Shown: positions 1-4,942 of the stretch, one piece after another
Layout: each line of letters opens with the position of its first letter
Position numbering within the stretch: position 1 is the first letter of the stretch
Source of the DNA: Kitasatospora papulosa
Lineage (GTDB): Bacteria; Actinomycetota; Actinomycetes; Streptomycetales; Streptomycetaceae
Length of the DNA stretch: 5,049 nucleotides
Direction: 5' to 3'
NCBI RefSeq assembly: GCF_000717245.1
Contig: NZ_JNYQ01000040.1
Span: forward strand, 1-5,049
Made by a program: the position numbers and the translations under genes
The notes under the pieces: generated by a model
Database searches by the model: none
What the model was told of the DNA's origin: nothing
What the model saw: only the letters and a program-made list of their open reading frames with translations

Positions 1-195
1 AACAGCGGCCTCCCGTTCGTCATCGCCCTCAACGGCTTCGACGGACACCAGCCCTACACACCCGACGAAGTACGCGAAGCACTCCAGATCGGCCCGGACG
101 CCCCGATCATCACGACGGACGCCCGCCACCGCGCGGACGCCAAGAGTGGCTTGATCACCCTGGTCGAGCACGCACTGATGGCCCGGCTGAAGTAG
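1..195 (+). CDS. cvnD: C-terminal end of a CvnD-type small GTPase (5' truncated by window)
   Basis: The window opens inside this gene; only the last 64 residues are visible, ending at TAG 193-195. The fragment reads SGLPFVIALNGFDG, then HQPYTPDEVREALQI, then PIITTDARHR, and ends in an amphipathic LITLVEHALMARL helix. This is the usual end of CvnD-family Ras-like GTPases: LNGFDG (nt 28-45) sits where the guanine-specifying G4 motif falls but lacks the classical NKxD spelling. From family knowledge, CvnD is the GTP-binding switch of a conservon complex recruited to the membrane by CvnA. The P-loop and switch regions lie outside the window, so the family call rests on the tail alone. It is followed by two terminators and then a complete cvnA, so it is probably the last gene of a separate, preceding conservon. 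A stand-alone CvnD-like GTPase gene cannot be excluded. Confidence 0.8.
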   Translation, partial: NSGLPFVIALNGFDGHQPYTPDEVREALQIGPDAPIITTDARHRADAKSGLITLVEHALMARLK

Positions 196-236
196 CCGCA
201 AGTCGGGAGCGATCTACGGAAGTTGCTGTAGTCACA

Positions 237-274
237 CGGGGGCGGGCTGTGTCGTTTGACACGCCCCGCCCCCG
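237..274 (+). terminator. Strong GC-rich hairpin terminator after the upstream GTPase gene
   Basis: The arms at 237-253 (cgggggcgggctgtgtc) and 258-274 pair at 15 of 17 positions, with two adjacent mismatches and a GTTT loop. The hairpin begins 41 nt after the TAG at 193-195. There is no real T-tract after it, which is common for Streptomyces terminators. The inner stem (GTGTC/GACAC) alone would also look like a short palindrome, but the long outer G+C stem favours a terminator. Confidence 0.85.
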
Positions 275-283
275 CGTTCATAA

Positions 284-301
284 CATTTCGACAGTGAAAT
301 G
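284..301. repeat. Perfect 6-bp inverted repeat in an A+T-rich patch
   Basis: CATTTC (284-289) and GAAATG (296-301) are exact reverse complements separated by GACAGT. The patch is unusually A+T-rich for this DNA and lies between the two terminators. It contains TCGACA (288-293), which resembles a -35 hexamer, but I see no matching -10 at 16-19 nt downstream. It could be a protein-binding site or chance. Confidence 0.4.
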
Positions 302-349
302 AAGCCCTGCCGACACCCCACGCACACGGTCCGTACCGCTGCGCTCATG

Positions 350-375
350 CGAGCCTCGCCTTTTGGCGGGGCTCG
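350..375 (+). terminator. Classical rho-independent-type terminator (or leader attenuator)
   Basis: An 11-bp stem is formed by 350-360 (cgagcctcgcc) and 365-375 (ggcggggctcg), with one G-U wobble and a TTTT loop, followed directly by TTCTTT (376-381). The T-rich tail is only on the plus-strand side, so it acts on rightward transcription. It lies 154 nt after the upstream stop codon and 170 nt before the cvnA start. It may be a back-up terminator for the upstream operon. If a cvnA promoter lies before it, it would instead be an attenuator in the cvnA leader. Confidence 0.8.
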
Positions 376-410
376 TTCTTTATGCCCGTTTTATCTGCGG
401 TCGGCCGCAC

Positions 411-429
411 TCGGAATCACTCATTCCGA
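411..429. promoter_or_regulatory. Perfect 7-bp inverted repeat, candidate operator upstream of cvnA
   Basis: TCGGAAT (411-417) and ATTCCGA (423-429) are exact reverse complements around a 5-nt spacer (CACTC), giving a 12-bp centre-to-centre spacing typical of sites for dimeric helix-turn-helix regulators. It lies downstream of the second terminator and about 115 nt before the cvnA start, where a regulatory site would be expected. No regulator can be named from the sequence. Confidence 0.4.
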
Positions 430-496
430 CTGTTTGGAACGCGACCGGTCCGCGTGCTGCAATGCCTCGAACTACCGAGCAGTACGGCCCCTGAAC

Positions 497-502
497 GATA
501 AT
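497..502 (+). promoter_or_regulatory. Possible -10 hexamer (GATAAT) for cvnA
   Basis: GATAAT differs from TATAAT at one position and is the best -10-like element between the second terminator and the cvnA start, 42 nt before GTG 545. I find no good -35 TTGACA-like hexamer 16-19 nt upstream, so this could belong to an activator-dependent promoter, a promoter for an alternative sigma factor, or be chance. Confidence 0.25.
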
Positions 503-527
503 CCGGCACAACGTAGGTGCCGACGCC

Positions 528-533
528 GAGAGG
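528..533 (+). promoter_or_regulatory. Ribosome binding site that decides the cvnA start
   Basis: GAGAGG lies 11 nt before GTG 545. The spacing is slightly long but workable. No comparable Shine-Dalgarno sequence precedes ATG 299, the other possible start in this frame. Confidence 0.6.
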
Positions 534-544
534 TTGTTGGTCGA

Positions 545-3500
545 GTGAGGCGAAGCAACGAGGGCTCCGCGGCGCAGCCGGAGCGGGGCAATTTCACGCC
601 ACCGCCGCGTGCTGCGGTGTCCCCGCCTGCGGACACGTCGTCCGAGGCGGACCCGGCAGGCGGCAGCACGAGTCGGCTGTCGCCCCGGAACTGGCGTGTG
701 CCCACCCGTCTGAACGCCATTCTCCTGATTCCGGCCCTCGTCGGCCTGGTCATGGGCGGCTTCCAGGTGAAGGGGTCGGTCGACACCTGGAACGAGGCCC
801 AGGACGCGGAGAAGACGGCCCTGGTCGTCCGGGCCGCCGCGGAGTACGGACAGGCGCTGCTGAACGAGCGTGACCTCACCGCTCAGCCCCTGCTGTCGAA
901 CGAGCGCACCGCCGCCGAGGTGGAGAAGGTGCGTGCCACGACGGACAGCGCCGCGCAGAAGTTCGACGCGGCCGTGAAGAACATGCCGGACAAGGCCGGG
1001 CTCCACCGCCGCCTGAAGCTGTTCGAGGTCGAGGAGCCGCTGCTCCCCGAGCTGCGCAAGGCCGCCTACGCCGAGGCCATGGACCCGGTGAAGACGGAGG
1101 AGGGCTACACCAAGGTCCAGCACTCGCTGATGGAGTTCTCCAACGAGCTCGGCCTGGGTACCGGCAACATCACCAGCTACGGCCGTACCGTGTACGCGAT
1201 CGAGCTGGCCAAGGCCGCAGAATCGCTTCAGCGCTCGATCGGCATGCACCTGCTGGTGCGTCCGAGCCAGGAGGAGCGCAAGTTCAACGGCCAGGTCACC
1301 GCGTTCAGCTCGTACAACTACCTGGAGCAGATCGCCCTCGGTGAGTTCGTCTCCGGTGGTACGGAGGCCGACGCGGCCCGGCTGAAGGAAGTCATGGCCG
1401 GCAAGGCCGCCGAGGGGGCCGAGCAGCTGAAGGCCGCCGCCGCAGAGGCCAAGGCGGCCGGCAAGCCCTTCGTGGCGCCCCCGAGCATCGACGGTTCGGT
1501 CTTCGACGGCATGGCCCAGCAGATAGGCCAGGGCAGGACGCCCGAGGAGCTGAAGGCCAAGGGCATCACCCCCGAGACCTGGATGGCCGCGTCCACCGCG
1601 AAGTTCGACGGCTACACCACGGTCGAGAACGAGCTCGTCGAAAAGGCCGTGACCGAGGCGGCGGAGATCTCGGCCGACGCCCGCAACGACGCCATCCTGA
1701 ACGCCGCGATCGTGATCGTCGCGCTGCTGGCGGCCTTCATCATCGCCGGTCTCATGGCCCGCCAGATGAGCCGCTCGATGCGTCAGCTGCGTACGGCCGC
1801 CTTCGGCATCGCCGAGCAGCGGCTGCCGATGCTGGTCGACCAGCTGTCGCGGACCGAGCCCGGCCGGGTGGACACCCGGGTGCAGCCGATCCCGATCAAC
1901 AGCCAGGACGAGATCGGCGAGGTCGCCCGCGCCTTCGACCAGGTGCACCGCGAAGCCGTCCGGCTCGCCGCCGAGCAGGCCATGCTCCGGGGCAACGTCA
2001 ACGCGATCTTCACCAACCTGTCGCGCCGCAACCAGTCGCTCATCGAGGGCCAGCTGACCCTCATCACCGACCTGGAGAACAACGAGGCCGACCCGGACCA
2101 GCTGGAGAGCCTCTTCAAGCTGGACCACCTGGCCACGCGTATGCGCCGTAACGGCGAGAACCTCCTCGTCCTCGCGGGTGAGGAGCCCGGCCGCCGCTGG
2201 AACCAGCCGGTTCCGCTGGTCGACGTGCTGCGTGCCGCCTCCTCCGAGGTGGAGTCCTACGAGCGCATCGAGCTCACCGGTGTGCCGGAGAGCGAGATCC
2301 ACGGCCAGGCCGTGACCGACCTCGTGCACCTGCTGGCCGAGCTGCTGGAGAACGCCACCACCTTCTCCTCGCCGCAGACCAAGGTCAGGGTCACCGCGAC
2401 CCGGCTCCCCGACGGCCGCGTCATGGTCGAGATCCACGACAAGGGCATCGGCCTCACCGCCGAGGACTTCGCGGACATCAACCACAAGCTGGCCAACCCG
2501 CCGACCGTGGACGCCGCGGTGTCCCAGCGGATGGGTCTGTTCGTGGTCGGCAGGCTGGCCGACCGGCACGGCATCCGCGTCCAGCTGCGCCCCTCGGGCG
2601 AACAGGCGGGGACCACGTCCCTGGTCATGCTGCCGGACGCCATCACCCACGGTGGCGGTGGCGAGGCGTCGCAGGACGGTGACTTCACCGTCTCCTCGAT
2701 CATGCCCGAGCAGCAGCAGCCGCAGGCGTTCGACCCGATGCCGCAGCCCCTTCCGATGCGCACGGCGGCGGAGCTCGGCTTCGACGACTCCCGCTACGAG
2801 ACCCCGGCGGCGGACTCCCCGCAGCTGGACCCGGTCAACCGTTCGCTGATGCGTGAGGAACGCCGTGCGGCGCTGGAGGCCCAGACGGGCGGCGAGCACC
2901 AGCCCTTCCACCAGAAGAACGGCACCGGCCAGCGCGAGGAGTACTCCCCCCAGGAGCAGTACGGCCAGGAGCAGTACGGCCAGGCGCCGTACACGCCCGA
3001 GCAGTACGCCCAGGAGCAGCAGCAGGAGTACGCACAGCCCGGCTACGAGGGCGGCTACGACCCGTACGCGGGCAACGGCTTCCAGGAGACGCAGCAGAAC
3101 TCCTTTGCGGAATCCGGATACTCCCCTGCGGACGGCCGGCAGGAGCAGTACGCCGACCAGTTCACTCCGCAGGACGGTCCCTCCCACCAGGGTGACTGGT
3201 CGGACCAGGGTTCGTATCAGGGGGCGTTCGATCCCCTGACACAGCCCGAAGCGGAATCTGCGCCGAGCACTCCCGCCGAGACGCAGGACCACGTAGGCTT
3301 CGACCGCCCGGGGCCCACGCCGAACCCTGGTCACGACCTGACCGAGGCGGGTCTCCCCCGTCGTGGCGGGCAGCAGCACTGGCAGCCCACCGGCCGCGGA
3401 AACGATCAGCCGGCCCCGCCGGAGCAGCGGCAGCGGCCGGTGCCGGAGCGGCCGCAGGAGCCTTCCGACGGGGACGCCCCCGAGGACTGGCGCTCGGCGA

Positions 3501-3754
3501 ACGACGAGCGCTGGGAGCGGGCCGAGAAGCTCCGGGACCCGAAGGCGGGCGGGATCACTCCGTCCGGTCTCCCCCGGCGCGTGCCCAAGGCCAACCTGGT
3601 CGAGGGCACGGCGGAGCAGACCCAGCAGGGCGGCCCACAGGTCTCCCGCGCCCCTGAGGACGTGCGGGGCAGGTTGAGCAACCTGCGCCGTGGGGTCCTG
3701 AGGGGACGTACCGCGGGGTCGGACACAAGTAATACCTACAACCAGGAGCGTTAG
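545..3754 (+). CDS. cvnA: CvnA: membrane sensor-kinase-like protein with nitrate/nitrite-sensor-type region, HAMP and ATPase domains
   Basis: The protein has 1069 residues from GTG 545, chosen because GAGAGG lies upstream and the sequence MRRSNEGSAA opens a plausible N-terminus; the in-frame ATG 299 lies upstream of a terminator. Order: a cytoplasmic N-terminus rich in P and S (1-50); RVPTRLNAILLIP leading into membrane segment 1 (about 56-73); an extracytoplasmic, mostly helical region (about 80-380) resembling nitrate/nitrite-sensing (NIT) domains, with LLNERDLT at 105-112; membrane segment 2 (about 386-404); HAMP (about 405-475); a dimerisation-like helix pair (480-540) with LDHLATRMRR; and a HATPase domain with an N-box (H595, E599, N603), G1 box DKGIG (632-636), MGLFVVG (663-669) and GTT (689-691). 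A disordered tail follows (about 705-1069), with Q/E/Y repeats near 800-831, two GLPRR motifs (936-940, 1008-1012) and a basic end, VRGRLSNLRRGV (1040-1051). In the conservon family CvnA senses at the membrane and docks CvnB, CvnC and CvnD. The true ligand and kinase activity are unknown. Confidence 0.93.
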   Translation: MRRSNEGSAAQPERGNFTPPPRAAVSPPADTSSEADPAGGSTSRLSPRNWRVPTRLNAILLIPALVGLVMGGFQVKGSVDTWNEAQDAEKTALVVRAAAEYGQALLNERDLTAQPLLSNERTAAEVEKVRATTDSAAQKFDAAVKNMPDKAGLHRRLKLFEVEEPLLPELRKAAYAEAMDPVKTEEGYTKVQHSLMEFSNELGLGTGNITSYGRTVYAIELAKAAESLQRSIGMHLLVRPSQEERKFNGQVTAFSSYNYLEQIALGEFVSGGTEADAARLKEVMAGKAAEGAEQLKAAAAEAKAAGKPFVAPPSIDGSVFDGMAQQIGQGRTPEELKAKGITPETWMAASTAKFDGYTTVENELVEKAVTEAAEISADARNDAILNAAIVIVALLAAFIIAGLMARQMSRSMRQLRTAAFGIAEQRLPMLVDQLSRTEPGRVDTRVQPIPINSQDEIGEVARAFDQVHREAVRLAAEQAMLRGNVNAIFTNLSRRNQSLIEGQLTLITDLENNEADPDQLESLFKLDHLATRMRRNGENLLVLAGEEPGRRWNQPVPLVDVLRAASSEVESYERIELTGVPESEIHGQAVTDLVHLLAELLENATTFSSPQTKVRVTATRLPDGRVMVEIHDKGIGLTAEDFADINHKLANPPTVDAAVSQRMGLFVVGRLADRHGIRVQLRPSGEQAGTTSLVMLPDAITHGGGGEASQDGDFTVSSIMPEQQQPQAFDPMPQPLPMRTAAELGFDDSRYETPAADSPQLDPVNRSLMREERRAALEAQTGGEHQPFHQKNGTGQREEYSPQEQYGQEQYGQAPYTPEQYAQEQQQEYAQPGYEGGYDPYAGNGFQETQQNSFAESGYSPADGRQEQYADQFTPQDGPSHQGDWSDQGSYQGAFDPLTQPEAESAPSTPAETQDHVGFDRPGPTPNPGHDLTEAGLPRRGGQQHWQPTGRGNDQPAPPEQRQRPVPERPQEPSDGDAPEDWRSANDERWERAEKLRDPKAGGITPSGLPRRVPKANLVEGTAEQTQQGGPQVSRAPEDVRGRLSNLRRGVLRGRTAGSDTSNTYNQER
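2951..3025 (+). repeat. Q/E/Y-rich tandem repeats in the CvnA tail
   Basis: A perfect 15-bp tandem duplication (CAGGAGCAGTACGGC at 2951-2965 and again at 2966-2980) is followed by three diverged 15-nt units (2981-2995, 2996-3010, 3011-3025). They encode QEQYG, QEQYG, QAPYT, PEQYA and QEQQQ, giving a low-complexity stretch within the disordered cytoplasmic tail. The identical first two units suggest recent duplication by replication slippage. Confidence 0.85.
3744..3748 (+). promoter_or_regulatory. Ribosome binding site of cvnB, inside the end of cvnA
   Basis: AGGAG lies 7 nt before GTG 3756 and 16 nt before the alternative in-frame ATG 3765, so GTG 3756 is preferred. The site overlaps the last codons of cvnA, which suits translational coupling. 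Confidence 0.75.
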
Positions 3755-3755
3755 T

Positions 3756-4178
3756 GTGAGCCCGATGAGCCAGGCGGCGCAGAATCTCAACTGGTTGATC
3801 ACCAACTTCGTGGACAACACCCCAGGGGTGTCCCACACGGTGGTGGTCTCCGCCGACGGACTCCTGCTGGCGATGTCCGAAGGATTCCCACGTGACCGTG
3901 CCGATCAGCTGGCGGCCGTCGCCTCCGGGCTGACCTCGCTCACCGCGGGTGCTTCACGGATCTTCGAGGGTGGCGCCGTGAATCAGACCGTTGTGGAGAT
4001 GGAGAGGGGATTCCTCTTCCTCATGTCCATCTCCGACGGATCTTCGCTCGCCGTTCTCGCCCACCCGGACGCCGACATCGGCCTGGTTGGGTACGAAATG
4101 GCACTTCTCGTGGATCGTGCAGGAAGTGTCCTCACCCCGGATCTCCGCGCCGAACTCCAGGGAAGTCTTCTTAACTAA
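3756..4178 (+). CDS. cvnB: CvnB: roadblock/LC7 (MglB-like) domain protein
   Basis: This 140-residue protein is a single roadblock/LC7 domain, the usual length for conservon CvnB. Visible family features are the opening helix NLNWLITNFVDNTPGVSH (10-27), the strand and turn VVVSADGLLLAMSEG (29-43), a helix with LAAVASGLTSLTAGASRIF (52-70), the strands VVEMERGFLFLMSISDGSSLAVLA (79-102) and GLVGYEMALLVDR (109-121), then a short C-terminal helix. Roadblock proteins of this kind regulate Ras-like GTPases as dimers (MglB is the GTPase-activating partner of MglA), so the expected partner is CvnD. No signal peptide or membrane segment is seen; it should be cytoplasmic and held at the membrane by CvnA. 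GTG 3756 begins 1 nt after the cvnA stop, indicating co-transcription and coupled translation. The gene ends in two consecutive in-frame stops, TAA 4176-4178 and TAG 4179-4181. Confidence 0.95.
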   Translation: MSPMSQAAQNLNWLITNFVDNTPGVSHTVVVSADGLLLAMSEGFPRDRADQLAAVASGLTSLTAGASRIFEGGAVNQTVVEMERGFLFLMSISDGSSLAVLAHPDADIGLVGYEMALLVDRAGSVLTPDLRAELQGSLLN

Positions 4179-4201
4179 TAGACAGACAGTGCGTTTCTCG
4201 T

Positions 4202-4223
4202 CACCGCGCCATAAGGTGCGGTG
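4202..4223 (+). other. Hairpin in the cvnB-cvnC gap
   Basis: CACCGCGCC (4202-4210) and GGTGCGGTG (4215-4223) form a 9-bp stem with one G-U wobble and an ATAA tetraloop. No T-tract follows, so full termination is doubtful. It could protect the cvnA-cvnB message from 3' decay or attenuate read-through into cvnC. GGTGC (4215-4219) can also pair with GCACC (4229-4233), giving a weaker alternative fold. Confidence 0.6.
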
Positions 4224-4255
4224 TCGCGGCACCACTGGGATGGCGACCGGCAGTC

Positions 4256-4263
4256 GGAGGAGG
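4256..4263 (+). promoter_or_regulatory. Strong ribosome binding site of cvnC
   Basis: GGAGGAGG is a near-ideal Shine-Dalgarno sequence, with its first GGAGG 7 nt before GTG 4268. It fixes the cvnC start and suggests that cvnC, which follows an 89-nt gap, is translated independently of cvnB. Confidence 0.85.
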
Positions 4264-4267
4264 AAAC

Positions 4268-4942
4268 GTGGCAGCACCCACAGGCGGACACCCGTACGAG
4301 GGCGGTCAGCGGGTTCCGGGTGAGCAGGGCGAGAGCCATTTCGAGACCTCCTCCATGCACGGCAGACAGGGCCCGCAAGAGCCTTACCAGCCGTATCAGC
4401 AGCCGTATCAGCCGTACCAGCAGCCTCAACAGGGCACGCAGGGCGGCGACTGGCAGCACCAGGACTCCGGGTGGCCGCAGCAGCAGCCTCCGTACCAGCA
4501 GCAGCGGCACGAGCAGCAGCCGCCGCAGCGGTACGAGGCACCGCCGTCGCGCATCCAGCCCGTCCAGCGCCAGGCCCCGGCGCCCGCCAAGCCCGCGGCA
4601 CACAACCCGCTGGTGCGCCCGTACGCCATGACCGGCGGACGGACCCGGCCGCGTTACCAGCTCGCCATCGAGGCGCTGGTCAGCACCACGGCCGATCCTG
4701 CCAGGCTGCAAGGGCAGTTGCCCGAGCACCAGCGGATCTGCCGGCTCTGCATCGAGATCAAGTCGGTGGCCGAGGTGTCGGCCCTCCTCTCGATCCCGCT
4801 CGGCGTTGCCCGGATCCTCGTCGCCGACCTGGCGGAGGCCGGACTCGTCGCTATCCATCAGCCCGGCGGCGACGAGGCCGCCGGCGGCCAACCAGATGTG
4901 ACACTGCTCGAAAGGGTGCTCAGTGGACTTCGCAAGCTCTAG
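4268..4942 (+). CDS. cvnC: CvnC: DUF742 protein with long Q/P/Y-rich N-terminal extension
   Basis: The protein has 224 residues from GTG 4268, set by a strong ribosome binding site. Residues 1-112 are low-complexity, rich in Q, P, Y and G, with PYQPYQQ repeated at 39-52. The DUF742 domain begins at PLVRPYAMTGGRTRP (114-128), the family signature, and runs to the end. It includes EHQRICRLC (153-161), a helix-turn-helix-like stretch VAEVSALLSIPLGVARILVADLAEAGLVAIH (168-198) and a terminal helix VTLLERVLSGLRKL. DUF742 proteins of conservons are commonly nearer 120 residues, so almost half of this one is extension. In known conservons CvnC is part of the membrane-associated CvnA-B-C-D complex. 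The winged-helix-like fold could be used for protein contacts or DNA binding; the sequence does not decide. C158 and C161 form a C-x-x-C pair. The gene's end overlaps cvnD by 20 nt. Confidence 0.92.
   Translation: MAAPTGGHPYEGGQRVPGEQGESHFETSSMHGRQGPQEPYQPYQQPYQPYQQPQQGTQGGDWQHQDSGWPQQQPPYQQQRHEQQPPQRYEAPPSRIQPVQRQAPAPAKPAAHNPLVRPYAMTGGRTRPRYQLAIEALVSTTADPARLQGQLPEHQRICRLCIEIKSVAEVSALLSIPLGVARILVADLAEAGLVAIHQPGGDEAAGGQPDVTLLERVLSGLRKL
4382..4423 (+). repeat. Two 21-bp tandem repeats encoding PYQPYQQ in cvnC
   Basis: Units 4382-4402 and 4403-4423 encode identical PYQPYQQ heptapeptides and differ only at synonymous third positions (CCT/CCG and TAC/TAT swaps). A partial third unit (PQQ) follows. 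The identical peptides with diverged codons suggest the repeat is kept at the protein level. Confidence 0.8.
4910..4916 (+). promoter_or_regulatory. Ribosome binding site of cvnD, inside cvnC
   Basis: GAAAGGG lies 6 nt before GTG 4923, within the cvnC coding sequence. It supports the overlapping start chosen for cvnD and translational coupling to cvnC. Confidence 0.6.

Larger units (their letters stand above)
196..544. other. Non-coding spacer between two conservons
   Basis: This 349-nt stretch holds no convincing gene. An open frame continuous with cvnA runs through it from ATG 299, but its predicted peptide is rich in Cys, Arg and His, includes a TTA codon at 380-382, and has a terminator hairpin inside it. 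The spacer contains two hairpin terminators (237-274, 350-375), two perfect inverted repeats (284-301, 411-429), a GACCGGTC palindrome at 443-450 and a possible -10 hexamer at 497-502. It is less G+C-rich than the flanking genes in several patches, as expected for a promoter-bearing intergenic region. Confidence 0.8.

Noticed and set aside
54..281. Minus-strand open frame across the end of the upstream GTPase
   Set aside because: It overlaps a recognisable CvnD C-terminus and a terminator hairpin, and has no family features or ribosome site.
434..440. TTTGGAAC-like sequence as a -35 for an ECF sigma factor
   Set aside because: GGAAC resembles the -35 of SigE/SigR-type promoters, but no suitable -10 is found at the expected spacing downstream.
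443..450. GACCGGTC palindrome as an operator
   Set aside because: It is an 8-bp palindrome with no extension on either side; such sites occur by chance in high-GC DNA.
2853..3239. Plus-strand alternative-frame open frame inside the CvnA tail
   Set aside because: Its R/S/T-rich product simply reflects repetitive CAG/GAG/TAC codons read in another frame; no ribosome site or domain supports it.
3765..3767. ATG 3765 as the cvnB start
   Set aside because: The Shine-Dalgarno AGGAG would be 16 nt away, whereas GTG 3756 is at 7 nt and immediately follows the cvnA stop.
380..3838. Very long minus-strand open frame (about 1150 codons) opposite cvnA
   Set aside because: It mirrors the high-GC codon pattern of cvnA, predicts an L/R/V/G-rich low-complexity protein with no domain, and cvnA on the plus strand has clear sensor, HAMP and ATPase motifs. 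It is a shadow frame.
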